Assembly: GCA_013360535.1 (NCBI GenBank)
Contig: JABWBL010000109.1
Location: 1 to 8,866, forward strand
Length of the DNA: 8,866 nucleotides
Source: Planctomycetaceae bacterium
GTDB lineage: Bacteria > Planctomycetota > UBA1135 > GCA-002686595
Direction: 5' to 3'
The notes beneath the pieces are model-generated. The model had not been told where the DNA came from. It saw nothing but the letters and a program-made list of their open reading frames with translations, and did no database searches. Each line of letters starts with the position of its first letter. Positions within the stretch are counted from its first letter, which is position 1. Positions 1-6,748 of this stretch are shown here, piece by piece. The position numbers were made by a program, and so were the translations under genes.

Positions 1-834
<834 letters not shown>

Positions 835-942
835 GGGGGGGAGACAGTAGCGGCTGGGCGCGGCAGGCTCAACGCGCGGGGGTGCGCGAAGGTTCGCAAA
901 CGGCGTTCCGGGCGCTGCGCGCGGACGGTTCCCCGATACGGA

Positions 943-977
943 GCACGCCCGCCGGCCGTGAGGGCCAGCGGGCGTGC
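943..977 (-). terminator. Hairpin between dnaK and the ABC ATPase gene
   Basis: A perfect 10-bp stem (943-952 with 968-977) continues after one mismatch into 4 more pairs around a 5-base loop. It lies about 47 bp past the dnaK stop. On the dnaK strand there is no T-run after the stem; a GTTTT run flanks it only on the plus strand. It may be a U-less terminator, a transcript-stabilising hairpin, or a plus-strand terminator with no obvious gene to serve. Confidence 0.4.
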
Positions 978-1023
978 GTTTTCGCTGCGCGGGAGCGTGC
1001 GGCCCCGCGCACCTGTCAGGACT

Positions 1024-2934
1024 TCAGCGCTTGACCTCGAAGTCCGCGTCGACCGGCTCGTCGCCACCCTTCGCCTGCTCCTTGCCCGCGCCCGGGTTGG
1101 CGCCGGCCTGCGGACCGGCGGCGCTCGCCTGCTGCTCCTTGTAGAGCATCTCGCCGAGTTTCTGCGCCGCACGCTGGAACTCCGCGAGCGCCTTCTCGAT
1201 CGCGACCTTGTCGTCGCCCTTGGCCGCTTCCTTCAGGTGCTCCTTGGCCGCTTCGATCGCCTTGACGTCGGCCTCGGGCAGCTTCGAGCCGTGCTCGGCG
1301 AGCGACTTGTCAGTCTCGTGCACGACGGCGTCCACCTGGTTCTTCAGGTCGACCACCTCGCGCTTGCGCTTGTCCTCGGCCGCGTGCGACTCCGCGTCGC
1401 GGCGCATGCGCTCGACCTCGTCCTTGGAGAGGCCCGAGCTCGACTCGATGCGGATCTTCTGCTCCTTGCCCGTGCCGCGATCCTTGGCGCGCACGTTGAG
1501 GATGCCGTTGGCGTCGATGTCGAACGTGACCTCGATCTGCGGCATGCCGCGCGGTGCCGGCGGAATGCCGTCCAAGTGGAACTTGCCGAGCGTGCGGTTG
1601 TCGCGCGCGAACTCGCGCTCGCCCTGCAGCACGTGGATCTCGACCGACGGCTGGCTGTCCGAGGCCGTCGAGAAGACCTGGCTCTTCGAGGTCGGGATGG
1701 TCGTGTTGCGTTCGATCAGCTTGGTGAACACGCCGCCGAGCGTCTCGATGCCGAGCGAGAGCGGCGTGACGTCGAGCAGCACGACATCCTTCACTTCACC
1801 GGCGAGGATGCCGCCCTGGATCGCCGCGCCGACCGCGACCGCCTCGTCGGGGTTGACCGACTTGTTCGGATCGCGTCCGAAGAGCTTCTTCGCCATCGCC
1901 TGCACGGCGGGCGTGCGCGTCTGGCCGCCGACGAGGATCACGTCGTCGATCTTGTCCGGCGTGAGGTTCGCGTCCTTGAGCGCCTGCAGGCAGGGACCCT
2001 TGGTGCGTTCGATCAGGCCCTCGACGAGCTGCTCGAACTTGGCGCGCGTCAGCGTGACGTGCAGGTGCTTGGGGCCCGAGGCATCGGCTGTGATGAACGG
2101 CAGGTTGACGTCGGTCTGGGCGCCGCTCGACAGCTCGATCTTGGCCTTTTCGCAGGCTTCCTTGAGGCGCTGGAGCGCCATCGGGTCCTTGCGCACGTCG
2201 ATCGAGGTCTGCTTCTGGAACTCTGCCGCGACGTGCTGGATCAGCGCGTCGTCGAAGTCGTCGCCGCCGAGGTGCGTGTCGCCGTTCGTGGCGAGCACTT
2301 CGAACACGCCGTCGCCGATCTCGAGGATCGAGATGTCGAACGTGCCGCCGCCGAGGTCGTAGATCGCGACCTTGCCCGACTTCTTCTTGTCGAGGCCGTA
2401 GGCGAGCGTCGCCGCCGTCGGTTCGTTGATGATGCGCTCGACCACGAGGCCCGCGATCGTGCCGGCGTCCTTGGTCGCCTGACGCTGCGCGTCGTTGAAG
2501 TAGGCCGGCACCGTGATGACGGCGCGCGTGACCTGCTCACCCAGATAAGCCTCGGCCGACTCCTTCAGGGCCGAGAGCACCATGGCGCTGATCTCGGGCG
2601 GAGTGAACTGCTTGCCGTCGATGTCGACCTTGACGAGTTCCTCGGCACCCCCGGCGATCTTGTAGGCGACCCGCTTCTCTTCCGAAGCGACCTCGCGATG
2701 GCGCCGCCCCATGAAACGCTTGATCGAAGCGATCGTGCGAGTCGGATTGGTGACCGCCTGCCGTTTCGCTGGAGCACCAACCAATCGGTTCTCGCCCTGG
2801 AACGCGACCACCGACGGAGTCAGTCGCGAGCCTTCCATGTTCGTGATGACGACGGGCTCGCCACCTTCCATCACGGCGACGACCGAGTTGGTCGTGCCGA
2901 GGTCGATTCCGATGATCTTGCCTTGCTGGGCCAT
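1024..2934 (-). CDS. dnaK: Molecular chaperone DnaK (Hsp70)
   Basis: This ATP-dependent cytosolic chaperone binds exposed hydrophobic peptides and works with DnaJ and GrpE. The 636-residue length is normal for DnaK. The three Hsp70 signatures are present: GIDLGTTNS (residues 9-17), [12 protein letters not shown] (191-202) and [14 protein letters not shown] (332-345). The interdomain linker [15 protein letters not shown] lies at 384-398. The beta substrate-binding domain follows to about residue 500, then the helical lid, a Gly/Ala/Gln-rich flexible tail from about 600, and the end DADFEVKR, a variant of the usual acidic bacterial C-terminus. The ATG at 2934 is preceded by AAGGAG at a 6-base spacing. 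No grpE, dnaJ or hrcA lies nearby, so the gene looks monocistronic apart from the ATPase gene 189 bp downstream. It is divergent from the large secreted-protein gene. Confidence 0.98.
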   Translation of the reverse strand: MAQQGKIIGIDLGTTNSVVAVMEGGEPVVITNMEGSRLTPSVVAFQGENRLVGAPAKRQAVTNPTRTIASIKRFMGRRHREVASEEKRVAYKIAGGAEELVKVDIDGKQFTPPEISAMVLSALKESAEAYLGEQVTRAVITVPAYFNDAQRQATKDAGTIAGLVVERIINEPTAATLAYGLDKKKSGKVAIYDLGGGTFDISILEIGDGVFEVLATNGDTHLGGDDFDDALIQHVAAEFQKQTSIDVRKDPMALQRLKEACEKAKIELSSGAQTDVNLPFITADASGPKHLHVTLTRAKFEQLVEGLIERTKGPCLQALKDANLTPDKIDDVILVGGQTRTPAVQAMAKKLFGRDPNKSVNPDEAVAVGAAIQGGILAGEVKDVVLLDVTPLSLGIETLGGVFTKLIERNTTIPTSKSQVFSTASDSQPSVEIHVLQGEREFARDNRTLGKFHLDGIPPAPRGMPQIEVTFDIDANGILNVRAKDRGTGKEQKIRIESSSGLSKDEVERMRRDAESHAAEDKRKREVVDLKNQVDAVVHETDKSLAEHGSKLPEADVKAIEAAKEHLKEAAKGDDKVAIEKALAEFQRAAQKLGEMLYKEQQASAAGPQAGANPGAGKEQAKGGDEPVDADFEVKR

Positions 2935-2940
2935 GGGTCG

Positions 2941-2946
2941 CTCCTT
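2941..2946 (-). promoter_or_regulatory. dnaK ribosome binding site
   Basis: AAGGAG on the minus strand sits 6 bases before the dnaK ATG. It is a strong Shine-Dalgarno and fixes the start at 2934. Confidence 0.85.
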
Positions 2947-3102
2947 CGAGTCTGCGTTGCGTCTTGCTGGGTTCGCCGGATCTGTGCGCGCCTAGGAACA
3001 ACATTCGTGCCAGCCGGGCCGAACCTCTAAATGCGTGCTGGGAAGCAACTTACGTTTCGAGGGCCGAGCGCGATCCTGCCGGAATGGCAGCGCCCGGTGG
3101 CC

Positions 3103-3123
3103 GTGCTGCCAGCCTGACAGCAC
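3103..3123. promoter_or_regulatory. Inverted repeat GTGCTG-N9-CAGCAC, possible operator
   Basis: A perfect 6-bp dyad has a 9-bp spacer in the divergent promoter region, 169 bp before the dnaK start and about 128 bp before the secreted-protein start. The 9-bp spacing matches CIRCE, but the arms do not. It could be an operator for an unknown regulator or a chance GC-rich dyad. Confidence 0.3.
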
Positions 3124-3126
3124 TGC

Positions 3127-3148
3127 TTGCGACGTTTCCCTATCGCAA
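3127..3148. promoter_or_regulatory. Inverted repeat TTGCGA-N10-TCGCAA, possible operator
   Basis: A perfect 6-bp dyad with a 10-bp, relatively AT-rich spacer begins three bases after the GTGCTG/CAGCAC dyad. Its 16-bp centre-to-centre arm distance is plausible for a dimeric helix-turn-helix regulator. It lies about 100 bp before the secreted-protein start. I do not recognise the regulator. Confidence 0.35.
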
Positions 3149-3251
3149 ATTCCGGGCTCCGAGTAGGGTCAATGCAACTTGCTAGCGCTCCTTCGGCCCG
3201 CTTCCCGCTCGGCCCGGACGTGACGCTGGCTCATCCCCTTCAGGTCCCATC

Positions 3252-6200
3252 ATGTCGCAACCTCGACTCGCTCCTCGCATGTCCATCGCAGCGTTCCGCG
3301 CACTCGCGCTCGCGTCCTCGATGCTCCTCGCCCCCGCGGCCGCACTCGCGCAATCGAGCGGCTACTGGGTCGCCGGATTCGATTCCCGCCAGTCCCCCAC
3401 CGAACAGCAGATGCAGCGCGTCCAGGACAACTCGCCGCGCCCCGAGTTCTTCCTCGGGCCCCGCTGGTCGGGCGCGCAGGGCAGCCCGCGCGTCGTGACG
3501 TGGTCGATCGCCGCCGATGGCATCTCGATCCCGTCCTTGATCGGCGAGAACCAAGGACCGAACAGCATCGTCGCGCGCATGGACACGCTGTTTTCGGCCC
3601 AAGGCGGCCGCGCGACGTGGGTGCAGCGCCTGCAGGAGACGTTCGATCGTTGGGAAGCGGTCAGCGGCATCGACTTCGTACGGGTCACGGCGCCGGGAGT
3701 CGACTGGGATGACGGCGCGAGCTGGGGCTCGCTCGGCGGAGCGACGCGCGGCGACATCCGCATCGCGATGAAGCGCCTCGACCAGGTCGGCGGCGTCACC
3801 GTCGTCTCGACCTTCCCCGGCAACGGCGACGTCGTGCTCGACCGCGCCGAGGACTGGAGCGACGCGACCAACCTCCACCGCTTCCTGCGCAACACGCTCT
3901 CGTGGGGCACCGGCATCGCGAGCGGCCTCGACCTCTCCTGCCCGCAGGACGGCACGAAGCTGATGGAGCCCGCGATCCAGTTCAGCTTCGACGGCCCGCA
4001 GCAGGACGACATCCGCGCCATCCAGCGCCACTACGGTGACGCCGCCGAAGCCGACGACAGCGCGGCGAGCGCGATGCCGCTGGGGATGCTGAACGTCGGC
4101 ACCTCGGTCGCGCTCGGCACGCTGCCCCCGCCGCTGGTCGGAGCCTCGGATCCCAACGCTTCGGCGCTCTCGCTCGACGCCGACGGCGAGAACGACTGGT
4201 TCCAGTTCTCGGTGCCGGTGCAGTCGGTCGCCACGGTCAGCGTCAATCCGATCGGCAGCGTCTACGACAACGGCGCCAACGGCGCGGGCGGCTGCGGTGC
4301 GACCACTCCGCTCGACGCCTCGTCGCAGGCCGACCTTGCGCTCGAGCTGGTCGCCGCCGACGGCGTCACGGTGCTCGCGAGCAGCTCGGCGAACCCCGTG
4401 GGTTCGGGCGAGTCCCTCGTGCTCTTCACGCTCCCCAGCGCCGGCACGTTCTACGTCCGTGTCCACGAGAGCGGCACGGCCGCTGGCCTGCAGGGGTACT
4501 CGTTCGACCTGTCGATCTCGGCCTGCACGGTCGACAGCGACGGCGACGGCACGGCGGACTGCAGCGACGGCTGCCCGAGCGACCCGTTCAAGATCGCTCC
4601 GGGCATCTGCGGCTGCGGCGTGCTCGACGTCGACACCGACGGTGACGGCTCCGCCGACTGCATCGACGGTTGCCCGACGGATCCGCTCAAGGTCGCGCCC
4701 GGAACTTGCGGCTGCGGCGTGTCCGACGTCGACAGCGACGGCGACGGCACGGCGGACTGCAACGACGGCTGCCCGAACGACCCGTTCAAGGTCGCGCCCG
4801 GCCAGTGTGGCTGCGGCGTCTCCGACCTCGACAGCGACGGCGACGGCACGGCGGACTGCAACGACGGCTGCCCCAACGATCCGTTGAAGATCGCGCCGGG
4901 CACCTGCGGTTGCGGCGTGTCCGATGCGGACAGCGACGGCGACGGCACGCCCAACTGCATCGACGGCTGCCCGAACGATCCCTTCAAGACGAGCCCCGGC
5001 CTGTGCGGCTGCGGCATCGCGGACACGGACTCGGACGGGGACGGCACGCCCGACTGCAACGACGGCTGCCCGAACGACCCGCTCAAGGTCGCGCCGGGCT
5101 CCTGCGGCTGCGGCATCGCCGATACGGATTCGGACGGCGACGGCACGCTCGACTGCTTCGACGGCTGCCCGAACGACCCGCTGAAGACGAGCCCCGGCCT
5201 GTGCGGCTGCGGCGTCGCCGACACGGACTCGGACGGCGACGGCACGCCCGACTGCTTCGATGGCTGCCCCAACGACCCGCTCAAGATCGCGGTTGGCCAG
5301 TGCGGCTGCGGCAACCCGGAGACGGACTCGGACGGCGACGGCACGGCGGACTGCGTCGACCAGTGCCCGAACGATCCGGCCAAGGTTGCGCCCGGCCAGT
5401 GCGGCTGCGGTGTCGCCGACACCGACAGCGACGGGGACGGCACGGCCGACTGCAACGACGGCTGCCCGAATGATCCGCTCAAGATCGTCTCCGGCATCTG
5501 CGGCTGCGGCGTCGCCGACACCGACTCCGATGGCGACGGCACGGCCGACTGCAACGACCTGTGCCCCAACGACCCGTTCAAGGTCGCGCCGGGCGCCTGC
5601 GGTTGTGGCATCGCCGACGTCGACAGCGATGGCGACGGCACCCTCGACTGCCTCGACGGCTGCCCGAACGACCCGAACAAGGTTGCGCCGGGTGTCTGCG
5701 GTTGTGGTGTCGCCGACGTCGACAGCGACGGGGACGGCACGCTCGACTGCGTCGAAGGTTGCCCGAACGATCCGCTCAAGACCGCGGCCGGCATCTGCGG
5801 CTGCGGCGTCGCGGACACCGACTCGGATGGTGACGGCACGGCCGACTGCATCGACCAGTGCCCGAACGATCCGCTCAAGGTGCTCCCCGGCACGTGCGGC
5901 TGCGGCGTCGCGGACACCGACAACGACGGCGACGGCGTGATCGACTGCGTCGACAACTGCCCGACGATCTCCAACGCCCTGCAGGTCGACTTCGACGGCG
6001 ACGGTGTCGGCGACGACTGCGACAACTGCCCCAACCACGTCAACCCGGCCCAGGCCGACTGCGACAACGATGGTCAGGGCGACGTCTGCACGATCGCGCT
6101 GGGCTTCGACGAGGACTGCGACCTCAACGGCGTGCCGGACGGCTGCGAGCCCGATTGCAACCAGAACGGCGTGGTCGACGGTTGCGACATCCTGCTCGGC

Positions 6201-6671
6201 ACGAGCCTCGACCTCAACCTCGACGGCATCCCCGACGACTGCCAGGCGCCGTGCCCGGCGATCCAGAGCTACTGCACCGGCAAGGTGAACAGCCAGGGTT
6301 GCGTGCCGACGTTCGGCTGGAGCGGGGCCCCGAGCGTGTCGCAGCCCAACGGCTTCACGCTGACCTGCCTCAACGCGATCCCCGGCCGTGCCGGCCAGCT
6401 CTTCTACGGTTACGCGCAGAGCACCGCGCCCTTCCAGGGTGGCTACCTCTGCGTGCGTCCGCCGCTGCGCCGCACGGCGCTGCAGCTCGCGACGGGCACG
6501 AGCGGCTGCAACGGCCAGTACGCGTTCGACTTCAACGCCTGGATCGCGACGGGCAACGACCTGTTGCTCACGCCGGGCCTGAACGTCTTCGCGCGCTGGT
6601 GGATGCGCGACCCGGGTGCGAGCTTCACCACGGGCTTCAGCAACTCGGTGAGCTTCACGATTTGTCCGTGA
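3252..6671 (+). CDS. Secreted repeat protein with degenerate matrixin-like domain, 14 Ca-loop repeats and C-terminal domain
   Basis: This is a 1139-residue exported protein. Residues 1-33 form a Sec signal peptide (Arg-containing start, hydrophobic core, PAAALA before Gln34). Residues 34-263 resemble matrixin-family metallopeptidases as seen in planctomycetes: GDIRI, a PGNGDVVLD stretch, the LMEP Met-turn region (237-240), and DDIRAIQRHYGD (252-263). However, the zinc motif expected at 218-228 is absent, so catalysis is unlikely. Residues about 264-427 look like a PPC-type beta domain. Residues 428-889 are 14 repeats of exactly 33 residues, 890-1000 a thrombospondin-type-3-like tail, and 1001-1139 a C-terminal domain. 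The ATG at 3252 has only a weak AGG-type ribosome site; Met10 (3279) is an alternative that would still leave a signal peptide. Binding, adhesion or a structural cell-surface role is inference. It appears monocistronic, with a hairpin after the stop. Confidence 0.9.
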   Translation: MSQPRLAPRMSIAAFRALALASSMLLAPAAALAQSSGYWVAGFDSRQSPTEQQMQRVQDNSPRPEFFLGPRWSGAQGSPRVVTWSIAADGISIPSLIGENQGPNSIVARMDTLFSAQGGRATWVQRLQETFDRWEAVSGIDFVRVTAPGVDWDDGASWGSLGGATRGDIRIAMKRLDQVGGVTVVSTFPGNGDVVLDRAEDWSDATNLHRFLRNTLSWGTGIASGLDLSCPQDGTKLMEPAIQFSFDGPQQDDIRAIQRHYGDAAEADDSAASAMPLGMLNVGTSVALGTLPPPLVGASDPNASALSLDADGENDWFQFSVPVQSVATVSVNPIGSVYDNGANGAGGCGATTPLDASSQADLALELVAADGVTVLASSSANPVGSGESLVLFTLPSAGTFYVRVHESGTAAGLQGYSFDLSISACTVDSDGDGTADCSDGCPSDPFKIAPGICGCGVLDVDTDGDGSADCIDGCPTDPLKVAPGTCGCGVSDVDSDGDGTADCNDGCPNDPFKVAPGQCGCGVSDLDSDGDGTADCNDGCPNDPLKIAPGTCGCGVSDADSDGDGTPNCIDGCPNDPFKTSPGLCGCGIADTDSDGDGTPDCNDGCPNDPLKVAPGSCGCGIADTDSDGDGTLDCFDGCPNDPLKTSPGLCGCGVADTDSDGDGTPDCFDGCPNDPLKIAVGQCGCGNPETDSDGDGTADCVDQCPNDPAKVAPGQCGCGVADTDSDGDGTADCNDGCPNDPLKIVSGICGCGVADTDSDGDGTADCNDLCPNDPFKVAPGACGCGIADVDSDGDGTLDCLDGCPNDPNKVAPGVCGCGVADVDSDGDGTLDCVEGCPNDPLKTAAGICGCGVADTDSDGDGTADCIDQCPNDPLKVLPGTCGCGVADTDNDGDGVIDCVDNCPTISNALQVDFDGDGVGDDCDNCPNHVNPAQADCDNDGQGDVCTIALGFDEDCDLNGVPDGCEPDCNQNGVVDGCDILLGTSLDLNLDGIPDDCQAPCPAIQSYCTGKVNSQGCVPTFGWSGAPSVSQPNGFTLTCLNAIPGRAGQLFYGYAQSTAPFQGGYLCVRPPLRRTALQLATGTSGCNGQYAFDFNAWIATGNDLLLTPGLNVFARWWMRDPGASFTTGFSNSVSFTICP
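3903..3935 (+). other. Degenerate zinc-binding motif of the matrixin-like domain
   Basis: Active matrixins carry HExxHxxGxxH followed by a Met-turn. Here, aligned on the retained Gly225-Leu226-Asp227 and the downstream SCPxxxTKLMEP, the motif reads WGTGIASGLDL (residues 218-228). His, Glu, His and His are replaced by Trp218, Gly219, Ile222 and Leu228, while the motif glycine and the Met-turn methionine (Met238) remain. The other two frames do not restore the motif, so this looks like substitution rather than a frameshift. The alignment was made by eye. Confidence 0.7.
4533..5918 (+). repeat. 14 tandem 99-bp coding repeats (33-residue Cys-rich Ca-loop unit)
   Basis: Fourteen units of exactly 99 bp run without an indel, encoding residues 428-889. 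The consensus starts DSDGDGTADCNDGCPNDP and continues LKVAPGxCGCGVADT. Each unit has one DxDGDGxxD loop, as in thrombospondin type 3 and EF-hand calcium loops, and four cysteines at unit positions 10, 14, 26 and 28. That gives 56 Cys, probably disulphide-bonded after export. Units differ mainly at unit positions 8, 11, 13, 19, 21-23, 25 and 31-33 and at silent sites. The position-2 serine uses AGC in units 1, 3, 4, 5, 10, 12 and 13 and TCG/TCC in units 6, 7, 8, 9, 11 and 14; unit 2 has Thr. Similar CGCG/DSDGDG repeats are known in secreted proteins of several bacteria. Confidence 0.95.
5919..6251 (+). other. Thrombospondin-type-3-like and DxNxNGxxD tail of the repeat region
   Basis: Residues 890-1000 begin as a fifteenth repeat (DNDGDGVIDCVDNCP), then break phase into classic TSP3-like units (DFDGDGVGDDCDNCP, DCDNDGQGDVC). 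Two or three shorter DCDLNGVPDGCE / DCNQNGVVDGCD / DLNLDGIPDDCQ units follow; these are dockerin- or EF-hand-like and common in planctomycete exported proteins. All carry Asp/Asn-rich calcium-type loops. The switch of repeat class suggests a capping or linker segment before the C-terminal domain. Confidence 0.75.
6252..6668 (+). other. C-terminal domain of about 139 residues, possible sorting or surface domain
   Basis: Residues 1001-1139 run from CPAIQSYCTGKVNSQGC to SFTICP. Marker segments are YCTGKVNSQGC, GQLFYGYA, PFQGGYLCVRPP, RRTALQ, YAFDFNAWI and ARWWMRDPG. I recall the same succession at the C-terminus of many otherwise unrelated secreted proteins in planctomycetes, which is why it is separated here as a module. 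A role in sorting or anchoring is inference only; no LPxTG-like motif or membrane segment is present. Confidence 0.55.
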
Positions 6672-6691
6672 GCCGACGCTGAGGCGAGAAC

Positions 6692-6723
6692 GAGGGCCGG
6701 TCGCCGCGAGGTTGCCGGCCCTC
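6692..6723 (+). terminator. Hairpin after the secreted-protein gene
   Basis: A perfect 9-bp GC-rich stem (6692-6700 with 6715-6723) with a 14-base loop begins 20 bp past the stop codon. It is followed by CTGCATT, a poor T-tract. It fills most of the 77-bp gap before the next gene and probably separates the two transcription units at least partly. Confidence 0.5.
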
Positions 6724-6737
6724 CTGCATTGCGGAGC

Positions 6738-6742
6738 GGGAG
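6738..6742 (+). promoter_or_regulatory. Ribosome binding site deciding the GTG start at 6749
   Basis: GGGAG lies 6 bases before the GTG at 6749. The in-frame ATGs at 6779 and 6782 have GGAG only one base or a few bases away, which is too close. This favours the GTG start. Confidence 0.55.
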
Positions 6743-6748
6743 TTTCGC

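Larger units (their letters stand above)
2935..3251. other. Divergent intergenic region between dnaK and the secreted-protein gene
   Basis: These 317 bases hold the upstream regions of both divergent genes. The dnaK Shine-Dalgarno is clear. Between 3076 and 3148 there is a cluster of inverted repeats: CTGCC-N5-GGCAG at 3076-3090, GTGCTG-N9-CAGCAC at 3103-3123 and TTGCGA-N10-TCGCAA at 3127-3148. I found no good -35/-10 pair in either direction, no sigma-32-type promoter and no match to CIRCE (TTAGCACTC-N9-GAGTGCTAA). A plus-strand reading frame from 2964 to 3185 looks like chance and lacks recognisable content. Confidence 0.7.

Noticed and set aside
3103..3123. CIRCE element for HrcA upstream of dnaK
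   Set aside because: The 9-bp spacer fits, but the arms GTGCTG/CAGCAC are only 6 bp long and do not match TTAGCACTC/GAGTGCTAA.
2964..3185. A 73-codon plus-strand frame in the divergent intergenic region
   Set aside because: It has no ribosome site and no recognisable sequence, and covers the dyad cluster.
3891..3971. Frameshift or sequencing error as the reason for the missing HExxH
   Set aside because: Flanking family residues (LRNTL before, SCPxxxTKLMEP after) stay in frame, Gly225-Leu226-Asp227 keep their spacing, and the other two frames contain no HExxH.
4533..5918. CRISPR-like direct repeats
   Set aside because: The period is exactly 99 bp, with coding-type variation mostly at silent sites and no unique spacers.
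3240..6038. A 932-codon open frame on the minus strand with repeats like VDAVGRAVAVAVRVG
   Set aside because: Its periodicity mirrors the 99-bp repeats on the other strand, and the sense protein has a signal peptide, domains and structured cysteines.
4451..6067. A 538-codon minus-strand frame with regular SGSFGQPSxQSxVPSPSxS units
   Set aside because: It looks like a surface repeat protein but is the third-frame shadow of the same 99-bp array, and has neither a ribosome site nor a signal peptide.
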